Source of the DNA: Pseudomonas tremae
GTDB lineage: Bacteria; Pseudomonadota; Gammaproteobacteria; Pseudomonadales; Pseudomonadaceae
DNA: 64,000 nucleotides
Reading direction: 5' to 3'
Assembly (NCBI RefSeq): GCF_001401155.1
Contig: NZ_LJRO01000058.1
Location: 1-64,000 of the forward strand
Shown: positions 8,847-17,405 of the stretch, in pieces
Layout of the letters: each line of letters starts with the position of its first letter
Numbering within the stretch: the stretch's first letter is position 1
The notes under the pieces: generated by a model
The model's database searches: none
Seen by the model: only the letters and a program-made list of their open reading frames with translations
Told to the model about the DNA's origin: nothing
Translations under genes and position numbers: made by a program

Positions 8847-9664
8847 AATTTTCGGTAAATGCGCTCCGGTTTTACCAACGTCTCGAATGCGTCTCCATAG
8901 GCGGAGAAATCCACGGTTTCCTTACTGCCAAGCGCCAGAAAGCCGCGATGACACAACGATTCATGAAATAACCCAAGCGCTCGATCCTGCAACTTTTTAT
9001 TGAAGTAAATCAGCACGTTACGGCAGGATATGAACTGGGTTTCGGAGAATACACTATCTGTCGCCAGACTGTGATCGGCAAACGTCACGTTCTCGCACAG
9101 GGTTTTATCAAATATCACATGATCGTAAGCCGACGTGTAGTAATCGGCGAACTGACGTTGCCCACCTGAGCGGCGATAGTTCTCGGTGTAATCGCGCAGG
9201 TTGTCCATGGAGAAAATACCCTGCTTGGCCTTTTCCAGAGAAGTCGGGTTGATGTCGGTCGCATAGATAATAGTCCGGTCCAGCAACCCTTCCTCGCGCA
9301 ACAGAATAGCCGTCGAATAGACTTCTTCGCCGGTGCTGCAACCGGCTATCCATACTTTGATCGACGGATAAGTGCGCAAGACAGGTACAACTTCTTTGCG
9401 AATGGCCAGAAAGTGCAACGGATCACGAAACATCTCGCTCACAGGAATAGTGAGTATCTGCAACAACTGCATGAACGCGGCGGGTTCGTGCAGCACACGT
9501 TCCTGCAGGGCGGAAATAGTTGCGCAATCAAAGTGGCGCAACGCATGAATCACGCGACGCTTGACCGACGCGCCTGAATAATCGCGAAAATCATAGCTGT
9601 ATTTAAGGTAGATCGCCTCGATCAGCAGGCGCACCTCGATCTCCGCGTTTCGGTCAAGTTGCAT
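8843..9664 (-). CDS. cheR: CheR-type SAM-dependent methyltransferase
   Basis: The product has 273 residues from ATG 9664 and the CheR layout: an N-terminal helical domain (EAIYLKYSYDFRDYSG, ASVKRRV) and a SAM-binding domain with WIAGCSTGEEVYS, ATDINPTSLEKAKQG and ISCRNVLIYFN. Family enzymes methylate glutamates on chemoreceptors; here the target is unknown. A GTG at 9709, four bases after the stop of the upstream kinase, would add 15 residues in frame and is a possible alternative start; neither site has a strong ribosome-binding sequence. Coupled to cheB by an ATGA overlap. Confidence 0.92.
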   Translation of the reverse strand: MQLDRNAEIEVRLLIEAIYLKYSYDFRDYSGASVKRRVIHALRHFDCATISALQERVLHEPAAFMQLLQILTIPVSEMFRDPLHFLAIRKEVVPVLRTYPSIKVWIAGCSTGEEVYSTAILLREEGLLDRTIIYATDINPTSLEKAKQGIFSMDNLRDYTENYRRSGGQRQFADYYTSAYDHVIFDKTLCENVTFADHSLATDSVFSETQFISCRNVLIYFNKKLQDRALGLFHESLCHRGFLALGSKETVDFSAYGDAFETLVKPERIYRKL

Positions 9665-9713
9665 GATGCCGCCCACAGCGGTCGTCAAGGCTGAGCATTT
9701 GGCGTGCACTCAC

Positions 9714-12700
9714 TCAGATGCGCTCCATCTTCGGCAACCAGACGCGAATCAGCGAGAATAGCCGATCCAGATCAATAGGTTTGGCCAGGTAGTCATTGGA
9801 ACCCGCCTGCAGGCAACGTTCCTGGTCATCTTTCATGGCTTTTGCCGTAACAGCGATGATCGGCAGTTTGCGCCAGCGCGGGTCCTTGCGAATCTCGATG
9901 GTTGCTTCGTAACCGTCCATTTCCGGCATCATCACGTCCATCAGCACCAGATCAATGTCCTCGACTTCATTAAGGCGAGCAATCGCTTCCAGGCCATTAC
10001 GAGCGATTTCCACCACAGCACCCTTGTGCTCCAGGGCACTGGTCAGGGCAAAGATGTTTCGCACGTCGTCATCGACCACCAGGATCTTGCGCGCCTCGAA
10101 TACCTTGTCACGACTGCGTGCTGTCTTGAGCATTTTCTGACGTTCACTGGACAGTTGCGACTCGACCTTGTGCAGGAACAGCGTGACCTCGTCGAGCAGC
10201 CGCTCCGGTGAGCGTGCGCCCTTGATGATGATCGAGCGCGAGTACTTCATCAGCTCGGCTTCTTCATCACGCGTCATGTTGCGCCCGGTGTAGACGATCA
10301 CCGGGGGGAAGGAACGAATGTCTTCGGTGGACATGCGCTTGAGCAATTCATTGCCAAGCATGTCAGGCAATTTCAAGTCGATGATCATGCAGTCATAAAC
10401 ATGCTCACGCAGCAGATCCAGGGCCTCCTGAGCGAACCCTACAGCAGTGATTTCAATGTCATCGTCACCGATCAGACGCGCAATGCTGTCGCGCTGCAAC
10501 GCGTCGTCCTCGACCAGCAGGATGCGTTTGACCTTCTGGGTCAGCTTGGCCTCAAGCTTGGCAAAGACGTCCTTGAGCTCTTCACGGGTCGTCGGTTTGA
10601 CGGCATAGCCTATCGCGCCCATGTGCAAAGCGGCCTCTTGGCGGTCCTCGACGGATATCACATGCACCGGAATATGACGCGTCGGCGCCAGTTCCTTGAG
10701 GCGTTGCAGCACCGTCAACCCGGAATGGTCTGGCAGGCGCATGTCCAGCAGGATCGCATCGGGCGTATACCGTGCGGCCAGGTTGAAACCGTCGTCCGCA
10801 GCATGCGCAACCAGGCAGTCGTAACCGAGCTCGTGGGCCAGATCGAAGAGGATCTGCGCGAAACGTACTTCATCTTCGATAACCAGTATGCAGCGACGCT
10901 CGAATGGCGCTTTGTCACGGTCATCGTCAAACACAGCCACGGGTATCTCCACCGGCACAGGCTGCGCAACGACAGGCGCAGCAATCACCGGCAGAGGCGG
11001 CACGGAAGTCGAGGCAGCAATGACAGGATCGCTTCCCGACGGCTGAGGGCCTTGTTCGAGGTATTGCTCCGGCAGCACCAGCGTAAAGATGCTGCCCTGC
11101 CCAGGCGCGCTGGTCACGCTGATCGACCCACCCAAGAGCGCTGCCAGATCGCGGGAAATCGACAAGCCCAGCCCGGTGCCGCCGTAGCGGCGGTTGGTGG
11201 TGCCGTCGGCCTGGCGGAATGCTTCGAAAATCCCCTGCTGATGCTCCTCGGCGATCCCGATACCGGAATCTCGCACAGAGAACACGATCCCTGCGCCCGG
11301 CTGGCGCGAAACGACCATGCTGACGGCGCCGGCCTCGGTGAATTTGATGGCATTGGACAGCAGGTTCTTGAGGATCTGCTCGAGGCGCTGGCGATCAGTA
11401 AACAACATGGTCGGCGCACCCGCCTGGATGTCGACGGTAAACGCCAGTTTCTTCTCCGTCGCCAACGGCTGAAACATGTTGCGCAGCCCTTCCACCAGGC
11501 GCGACACACTGCTGTTTTCCGGACGCACTTCAAGCTTGCCGGCTTCAACCTTGGATATGTCCAGAATATCGTTGATCAGGTTCAGCAGATCGTTACCCGC
11601 CGAATAGATCGATTCGGCAAACTTGACCTGTTCTGCAGTCAGATTCTCGCTCGGGTTCTCGGCCAGCAATTTGGCAAGAATCAGCGAACTGTTGAGCGGC
11701 GTGCGCAGCTCGTGGGACATGTTGGCAAGGAACTCGGACTTGTACTTGCTGGAACGCTGCAACTCGTCAGCCCTGGCCTGCAACTCGGCCTGGGCGATAT
11801 TCAGCTCTTCATTATTGCGGTCTAGGGCGTCACGCTGATCGGACAGCGCCTGGCTCTGCTCGGCCAGTTGTTCGTTGGTCTGCTCCAGTTCGGCCTGCTG
11901 GGTTTCCAGGTGAGCCTGGGACTCTTTGAGAATGCGTGATTGCTCTTCAAGCTCTTCGTTGGCGGTGCGCAGTTCTTCTTGCTGCACTTGCAGCTCTTCA
12001 TTGAGCTGCTGGGTTTCAGCCAGTACTTCCTGCAGGCGCTGACGGTAGCGAGCGGCTTCGATCGAAGTGCCGATGTTGTCCGACACCAATTCGAGAAATT
12101 CGACATCCCGTTCGGTAAGAGGGCGCAGGAAACCCAGTTCTATAACGCCATTGACCTGATCGTCATTGCTGGTCGGTATAACCGCTACGGCACGCGGCGA
12201 ACCTTCGCCCAAGCCAGAGGCGACCTTGAAATAATCGTCCGGTAATTCATTCAGCGTGATGATCCGGCCCTGTCGGGCGGCTTGCCCAACGATCCCTTCG
12301 TCGCTGTGGATGGTCTGGTTGCGCTCTTCCTGCTCACGCGAAAAACCATACGCAGCCACCCGGGTCAGGCCTCCGTGATCCTGCCTGATGTATACCGCAG
12401 CAACCGAAGCGCCCAGAAAATGGGTCAGAAACTGCAGAATATTCCGGCCCAGCATGTTCAGCGTCAGTTGCCCCAGCACTTGCTCGGCCAGCTCGCTTTG
12501 GCCGTTGCGCAACCAGGCAACTTTCTGCAAGCGCTCGGAATTGAGTTCCTGCAGCCTGAGGTTTTCGCTGTAGGTGGTCGAAAGCGACAGCAAGTCACGG
12601 CGGCCTATATAGGCGAGAATCGCACTGACAATGACCACGAAGATCAGGTACAGAACCACTGAAAGAATGGTACTGCGCGTGACCTCGGCATTGCGGGTCA

Positions 12701-13220
12701 GGCGAAGCTGCTGTTCCATCTCCACTGCCTGGTCGTACTCGGTACGGATCTGGTCAGTAATTCGCTTGCCACGTCCGGCCAGCACCGGCGTCTGGTAATC
12801 GCCGTTGGTGCGCCGCAGATCGATCATGTCCTGCGCAAAAGCGTTCCATTCCTGCTGCAGGGTAGACAGACGCCGGAACCGGTCGAGTTGCGTGGGGTTG
12901 TCCTCTACCAGCGTCATCAGGCTGTCCAGCTCGGCCTGCAACAATGGCTTGGCCACCTCATAAGGATCGAGAAAATGCTGATCCCCGGTCAGCAGGAAGC
13001 CGCGCATGCCGGTTTCCATGTCTATCGACAGTTTCATGGAGCGATTGGTGTTGTTGATCACACGGTCCGTGTGTTCGACCCACTGTATGGCCGAGAGCAG
13101 ATAACTGATCAGCAAAATGAAGAAGACAGCGCTCAGTACGCCAACACCCAATGGCAAACCAACGTTACGTCCCAGCAATTTACGAAAGCGCTGCTCATCA
13201 ACGGCTGACGTCCTATTCAT
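9714..13220 (-). CDS. Large membrane hybrid histidine kinase: CHASE3-GAF-coiled coil-HisKA-HATPase-REC-REC-REC
   Basis: A protein of 1168 residues. Two membrane segments (about 20-44 and 185-208) flank a CHASE3-type periplasmic domain with METGMRGFLLTG near 68-79. Then come a GAF domain (about 230-390), a long Gln/Glu-rich coiled coil (about 395-490), HisKA with H503 (NMSHELRTPLNSS), HATPase (KNLLSNAIKFT, GTGLGLSIS), and three receivers with phospho-Asp D826, D948 and D1095. A proline-rich linker separates kinase and receivers. It is the first gene of a minus-strand block followed after a few bases by cheR, cheB and the REC-kinase. The ligand is unknown. Confidence 0.95.
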   Translation of the reverse strand: MNRTSAVDEQRFRKLLGRNVGLPLGVGVLSAVFFILLISYLLSAIQWVEHTDRVINNTNRSMKLSIDMETGMRGFLLTGDQHFLDPYEVAKPLLQAELDSLMTLVEDNPTQLDRFRRLSTLQQEWNAFAQDMIDLRRTNGDYQTPVLAGRGKRITDQIRTEYDQAVEMEQQLRLTRNAEVTRSTILSVVLYLIFVVIVSAILAYIGRRDLLSLSTTYSENLRLQELNSERLQKVAWLRNGQSELAEQVLGQLTLNMLGRNILQFLTHFLGASVAAVYIRQDHGGLTRVAAYGFSREQEERNQTIHSDEGIVGQAARQGRIITLNELPDDYFKVASGLGEGSPRAVAVIPTSNDDQVNGVIELGFLRPLTERDVEFLELVSDNIGTSIEAARYRQRLQEVLAETQQLNEELQVQQEELRTANEELEEQSRILKESQAHLETQQAELEQTNEQLAEQSQALSDQRDALDRNNEELNIAQAELQARADELQRSSKYKSEFLANMSHELRTPLNSSLILAKLLAENPSENLTAEQVKFAESIYSAGNDLLNLINDILDISKVEAGKLEVRPENSSVSRLVEGLRNMFQPLATEKKLAFTVDIQAGAPTMLFTDRQRLEQILKNLLSNAIKFTEAGAVSMVVSRQPGAGIVFSVRDSGIGIAEEHQQGIFEAFRQADGTTNRRYGGTGLGLSISRDLAALLGGSISVTSAPGQGSIFTLVLPEQYLEQGPQPSGSDPVIAASTSVPPLPVIAAPVVAQPVPVEIPVAVFDDDRDKAPFERRCILVIEDEVRFAQILFDLAHELGYDCLVAHAADDGFNLAARYTPDAILLDMRLPDHSGLTVLQRLKELAPTRHIPVHVISVEDRQEAALHMGAIGYAVKPTTREELKDVFAKLEAKLTQKVKRILLVEDDALQRDSIARLIGDDDIEITAVGFAQEALDLLREHVYDCMIIDLKLPDMLGNELLKRMSTEDIRSFPPVIVYTGRNMTRDEEAELMKYSRSIIIKGARSPERLLDEVTLFLHKVESQLSSERQKMLKTARSRDKVFEARKILVVDDDVRNIFALTSALEHKGAVVEIARNGLEAIARLNEVEDIDLVLMDVMMPEMDGYEATIEIRKDPRWRKLPIIAVTAKAMKDDQERCLQAGSNDYLAKPIDLDRLFSLIRVWLPKMERI

Positions 13221-13555
13221 GAAATATCCCTGGCAAATGGATCAAAACCATAGAGTTTGCCGTAAAGCGGCAAAAAACACTCTTATTTCTGACACACAGG
13301 ATTGAAATTTCTCTCATAAATCGGCGATAAGCTTGCGCACGCCTTGCACGTCTGACAATTGCACCGTGGATCAATGCCTTGAGCTCGAGTTTGCGTATGA
13401 ATTGAACTTCACTCATTGTTTATTTACTGATGCATAGACTGTATTGCCAGCGGACAGACCGTGCTCAGGTATGCTGAGCCCCAAAGCAGGATACAGGTCA
13501 CTCCTGCAACGTCTGTTCTGCCATTTTTTCAGCTTTCTTTATTAAGGAGTCAACC
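13221..13555. other. Divergent intergenic region, 335 bases
   Basis: This stretch separates the large kinase (minus) from the receiver/glycosyltransferase pair (plus) and must hold both promoters. I can support only the AAGGAG ribosome site just before 13556. A 67-codon minus-strand frame (13213-13416) lacks a ribosome site and I do not call it. No repeat or strong hairpin is evident. Confidence 0.5.
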
Positions 13556-13915
13556 ATGCCGGACACAGGCAGCACCATTCTCGTTGTCGAGGACGACGCC
13601 ATTGTGCGCATGCTGATTGTCGATGTGCTCGAAGAGCTGAATTACAAGGTGCTGGAGGCAGAAAATGCCGAATCCGCCCTGGCCATTGCCACCTTGGAAA
13701 ATAATCACATCGACCTGCTGATGACAGACCAAGGGCTGCCTGACATGAAAGGCACAGTGCTGGCGAAAAAGATCGTCGAACTGCGCCCCGCGTTGCCCGT
13801 TTTGTTTGCCAGCGGCTATTCCGAGAATATCGACGTCCCGCCGGGCATGCACTCGATTGGCAAGCCATTCTCCATCGATCAGTTGCGTGACAAGGTAAAA
13901 AGCATTCTTGTCTGA
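13556..13915 (+). CDS. Single-domain response regulator (CheY-like)
   Basis: A receiver-only protein of 119 residues: acidic pair VVEDDA (10-15), phospho-Asp D58 (LLMTDQGLPDMKG), and Lys in IGKPFSIDQL. It has an AAGGAG ribosome site. It resembles the minus-strand lone receiver at 6566 (same TD-x-x-LP pattern at position 58), so the two may be alternative partners of the same kinases. The stop codon lies inside the start region of the following glycosyltransferase (8-base overlap), which suggests co-expression. Confidence 0.92.
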   Translation: MPDTGSTILVVEDDAIVRMLIVDVLEELNYKVLEAENAESALAIATLENNHIDLLMTDQGLPDMKGTVLAKKIVELRPALPVLFASGYSENIDVPPGMHSIGKPFSIDQLRDKVKSILV

Positions 13916-15269
13916 TATCAACGTTATTACTCATCGTGACGACGCAAACGGCGTAACCCGCTTATTGATCATCGGCTACGTCTGGCCAGAGCCCCGCTCG
14001 TCGGCAGCCAGCGGGCACATGATGCAATTGATCCAGTGTTTTCTCGAACAGGGCTGGCAGATCACCTTTGCCAGCCCGGCCACTGAAGGCGAACACCGCG
14101 CCGATCTGGTCAGCCTGGGCATTCGTGAAGTTCACATAGAACTCAACAGCAGCAGCTTTGATGTCTTTGTCGGCGAATTACAGCCAAACATTGTGCTGTT
14201 TGACCAGTTCATGATCGAGGAACAGTTTGGCTGGCGCGTCGAGCAGCAATGCCCGGACGCCCTGCGCATTCTTGAAACTTCGGACTTTCAGAGCCTGCGC
14301 CACGCCAGGCATCAGATGATCAAGGATGCACCCGACAATCTGCGCGATGTATTTGAACACTCGCACAGCAGGCTTTTCCCGCTGATTGCTGCGACTGACC
14401 TGGCGCAGCGCGAGGTCGCCTCGCTGTTCCGCTGCGACTTGAACCTGATGACATCAGATGTCGAGATTGAGCTGCTGACCAGCGAGTTCGGAGTGCCCGC
14501 TTCGCTGCTGCACTGGTGCCCACTGATGATCGATGGCGTACCGGACGGCTTCAGGCCCTTCGCCGAGCGCGCGCACTTTCTCAGTATCGGCAACTTTCGG
14601 CATGCGCCTAACTGGGACGCCGTACTTTGGATGAAAACGGCGATCTGGCCGTTGATCCGACAACAATTGCCAGACGCGCAATTGCACATCTACGGCGCCT
14701 ATACCCCACCCAAGGCAGCTGCCCTGCACAAGGCCGCGCAAGGTTTTCATGTGAAGCACTGGGCGGAGGATGCGCTCGACGTCATGTCCAATGCGCGCGT
14801 CTGCCTGGCGCCGTTGCGCTTTGGTGCCGGGATAAAGGGCAAGCTGATGGACGCCATGCTGTGCGGAACGCCATCAGTCACCACCCCGATTGGCGCCGAA
14901 GCCATGAGCGGAGGCTTGCCCTGGCCGGGACTGATTGCCGACAGCCCCGAAAGCATTGCGGCGGCTGCCGTCAGGCTTTATCAGGATCAGGAGCTCTGGC
15001 TTGAAGCACAAGACGCTGGTCGAACGCTGCTGCAGACGCGGTTTCAGCACCGGCCACATTGCGACAGCCTGGTAGCGCGCATCCTCGCCATGCTCGACCG
15101 CCTGCCAGCCCACCGCCTGGCAAACTTCACGGGCAGCATGCTTCGGCATCACCACCACAAGAGCACCAAATACATGGCGCAGTGGATCGAGGCCAAGAAT
15201 CGGGTCAAGGACGAAAGCCCGACTCAGGCGCTGCCCGAAACGCCGGCCAGCGAAGGCCAGACTGGTTAA
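13908..15269 (+). CDS. Glycosyltransferase, GT4-like (group 1)
   Basis: The frame of 453 codons begins at TTG 13908 inside the end of the receiver gene. The protein looks like a GT-B glycosyltransferase: an N-terminal acceptor domain (GYVWPEPRSSAASGHMMQL, about 18-36) and a C-terminal nucleotide-sugar domain with SIGNFRHAPNWDAVLWM, LHIYGAY and LAPLRFGAGIKGKLMDAM, the last typical of GT4 donor sites. Donor and acceptor sugars cannot be told. The basic, His-rich tail after residue 405 is unusual. TTG with an 8-base overlap implies reinitiation from the receiver; the next in-frame ATG codons (about residue 38) would remove the first strand. Confidence 0.85.
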   Translation: MSDINVITHRDDANGVTRLLIIGYVWPEPRSSAASGHMMQLIQCFLEQGWQITFASPATEGEHRADLVSLGIREVHIELNSSSFDVFVGELQPNIVLFDQFMIEEQFGWRVEQQCPDALRILETSDFQSLRHARHQMIKDAPDNLRDVFEHSHSRLFPLIAATDLAQREVASLFRCDLNLMTSDVEIELLTSEFGVPASLLHWCPLMIDGVPDGFRPFAERAHFLSIGNFRHAPNWDAVLWMKTAIWPLIRQQLPDAQLHIYGAYTPPKAAALHKAAQGFHVKHWAEDALDVMSNARVCLAPLRFGAGIKGKLMDAMLCGTPSVTTPIGAEAMSGGLPWPGLIADSPESIAAAAVRLYQDQELWLEAQDAGRTLLQTRFQHRPHCDSLVARILAMLDRLPAHRLANFTGSMLRHHHHKSTKYMAQWIEAKNRVKDESPTQALPETPASEGQTG

Positions 15270-15371
15270 AAAGGTCGTTAACAGCTGAAGTGAGGCCTGG
15301 CCTGTTTTGCGCGGCGTTACTGAACGCCGCCCTTTACATATAGCCTGGTGTGGTATTTCTGAAACACCACA

Positions 15372-16130
15372 CTAGGCCGGCTTGCGCAACAGATACGTGT
15401 CCATGATCCACCCCTTGCGCCCGCGCGCTTCGGCGCGTAGCCGCTGGATCTGCTCGCAGACCTCATCGAGCCTGCCCGCCACCAGTATCTCGTCATCCGT
15501 GCCCAGGTACGCGCCCCAGTAAATATCCAGGCCCTGCCCGATGTAGCGTTCGAAGGTGCAATGCGCGTCCAGCATCACCACGACGTTGGCAGGTTGCGTC
15601 AGCGGGTCTGTGGCCAGGCGGCGCCCCGTGGTGATGTGAATCGGCTCGCCAATGCGATTGAGCGGTATCCGGTGTCTTGCCACCAGGCTCTGGACACTGG
15701 TTATACCGGGAATCACCTGATAATCGAACACAACGCGGCCCCGCGTCAGGACTCGGTCAAGGATACGCATGGTGCTGTCGTACAGGGACGGATCGCCCCA
15801 GACCAGAAACGCGCCGACCTGATCGTCACCCAGTTCATCGCCCAGCAATCGCTCGAACAGCGCAGCGCGTTGCTCATGCCACTGGTCCACTCCCCGCTCG
15901 TAGACCTGCGGATCGTTCTCGCGTCGAGGGTCCTGAACCTGAACCAACCGATAGCGCTGGTGGGTGATATAGCGTTGGCACAGCGCCTTTCGCAGCCGCA
16001 GCAGCTCATCGTCGGCATAGCCCTTGTCGAGAATGAAGATAACCTCGGCACGATTCAGCGCTGTAACCGCCTGCAGGGTGATCTGCTCGGGATCTCCGGC
16101 ACCCATGCCGATTAGCAGGATCTGTTTCAT
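15372..16130 (-). CDS. cobF: Precorrin-6A synthase (deacetylating)
   Basis: The 252-residue product begins MKQILLIGMGAGDPEQITLQ, the tetrapyrrole-methylase SAM-binding start, and continues with VWGDPSLYDSTMRIL and VIPGITSVQSL. Aerobic cobalamin-pathway CobF methylates C1 of precorrin-5 and releases the acetyl group to form precorrin-6A. Length fits the family (about 250). ATG 16130 is chosen over an upstream frame extension because it yields the conserved N-terminus. No other cob gene is in the window, so cobF is isolated here. An imperfect inverted repeat (15341-15376) covers the stop codon. Confidence 0.95.
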   Translation of the reverse strand: MKQILLIGMGAGDPEQITLQAVTALNRAEVIFILDKGYADDELLRLRKALCQRYITHQRYRLVQVQDPRRENDPQVYERGVDQWHEQRAALFERLLGDELGDDQVGAFLVWGDPSLYDSTMRILDRVLTRGRVVFDYQVIPGITSVQSLVARHRIPLNRIGEPIHITTGRRLATDPLTQPANVVVMLDAHCTFERYIGQGLDIYWGAYLGTDDEILVAGRLDEVCEQIQRLRAEARGRKGWIMDTYLLRKPA

Positions 16131-16259
16131 CGAACGACGGCTCCAGTGTGACAAGTCATGTCAGAGGTGTGATCGTAGGCGATTTTTGGCAACGATCGGG
16201 CATGGAAGCAAAAAATCAGGCACATTACGGCTCTGGCAATTGCTGAACACGACCCGGCC

Positions 16260-17165
16260 ATGAGTAAAACAACAAGAATCGCAGACCCCTCCTACGAATT
16301 GATGGACGACCACAACGGCCTGTCGATCATTTATCGCGAACACGGTTTCCCGTGCCCGCTGGTACGCTGGCACTTTCACAAGGAGTATGAGCTGCACTTG
16401 ATTGTTGCCAGCTCCGGCAAAGTCTTCGTCGGCGATTACATCGGCAACTTCAACCCCGCGAGCCTGTTTCTGACCGGCCCCAACCTTCCGCACAACTGGA
16501 TCAGCCAGATCGACGAGGGGCAGGTAGTGCCCAAACGCGACATGCTGGTCAACTTCACCGACGAACTCCTGGAAAGCGGCAACCAGGTATTTGCCGAGCT
16601 CAAGACCCTCAACCCGCTGCTGGATCGGGCACGCTACGGCATCGAATTTCGCTGCAAGCGCACAATTCGCCAAGCCATGAAGCAGATGCAGAAAATCGCC
16701 GACTCACGCGGTGTTACCCGCCTGGGGCACTTTTTCATACTGCTGGAGCTGCTTGCAGCCAGTGACGATTACCAACTGCTGTCAGGAACGGCCGTCGCCC
16801 ATACCGCCGACGAACACAGCGTCGATCGCACCAACCGCGCAGTGGATTATATCTTTGCGCATTATGGCCGAGAACTGCCGCTGGAAGAGGTCGCCGAATA
16901 CCTGGGGATGAAACCCACTTATTTTTCCAGAGTATTCAAACAGGCCACAGGGCGCAGTTTTGTAGAGTTCGTCAATCGCCTGCGTATCAGCAAGTCCTGC
17001 GAGTTGCTCGCCGATGGCGAAAAACCGGTCACTGATGTGTGCTTCGAGTCAGGCTTCAATAACATTTCCAACTTCAACAGACGCTTTCAACAGCTCAAAG
17101 GAATGACGCCGTCGCACTATCGCCGTCTCGCCGTTCAGCGCCTCACCGAACAAAACCTGTACTGA
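16260..17165 (+). CDS. mtlR: AraC-family activator of the mannitol operon
   Basis: The product has 301 residues: an N-terminal cupin-like sensing domain (FPCPLVRWHFHKEYELHLI, about 29-47) and a C-terminal AraC double helix-turn-helix from about residue 195 (LPLEEVAEYLGMKPTYFSRVF, then NRRFQQLKGMTPSHYRR). AraC proteins with this cupin form activate polyol operons; placement 240 bases upstream of the mannitol transporter genes, in the same orientation, supports MtlR, which in fluorescent pseudomonads activates mtlEFGKDYZ when mannitol, sorbitol or arabitol is present. It is divergent from cobF across about 130 bases. Confidence 0.93.
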   Translation: MSKTTRIADPSYELMDDHNGLSIIYREHGFPCPLVRWHFHKEYELHLIVASSGKVFVGDYIGNFNPASLFLTGPNLPHNWISQIDEGQVVPKRDMLVNFTDELLESGNQVFAELKTLNPLLDRARYGIEFRCKRTIRQAMKQMQKIADSRGVTRLGHFFILLELLAASDDYQLLSGTAVAHTADEHSVDRTNRAVDYIFAHYGRELPLEEVAEYLGMKPTYFSRVFKQATGRSFVEFVNRLRISKSCELLADGEKPVTDVCFESGFNNISNFNRRFQQLKGMTPSHYRRLAVQRLTEQNLY

Positions 17166-17405
17166 TTCGCCCTGCTTTCGCTCACGTCGTCTAGGCTCCG
17201 ATTGCGCCAACGCTTGCCGGAGGGCGGTTGAGGATTGAAGCCGTTGATCAGCTCAGTGCAAAAAAGTATCAGTCAGAGTGCTGCGCAGGATTTGTCTTTA
17301 AACCTGAACGCCGTTGTAATCAGTCGACATCTTCCTCACCTCCGGAAGAGAAAAAAACAATAACCGTCCTTCTGCCGCTCACCGAGCGTGGAAGAGGAGT
17401 GATCA

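Noticed and set aside
13213..13416. 67-codon minus-strand frame upstream of the large kinase
   Set aside because: No ribosome site, overlaps the kinase start, and no conserved pattern visible.
15341..15376. Inverted repeat near the end of cobF as a terminator
   Set aside because: Arms are imperfect, they include the stop codon, and there is no T-run on the minus strand.
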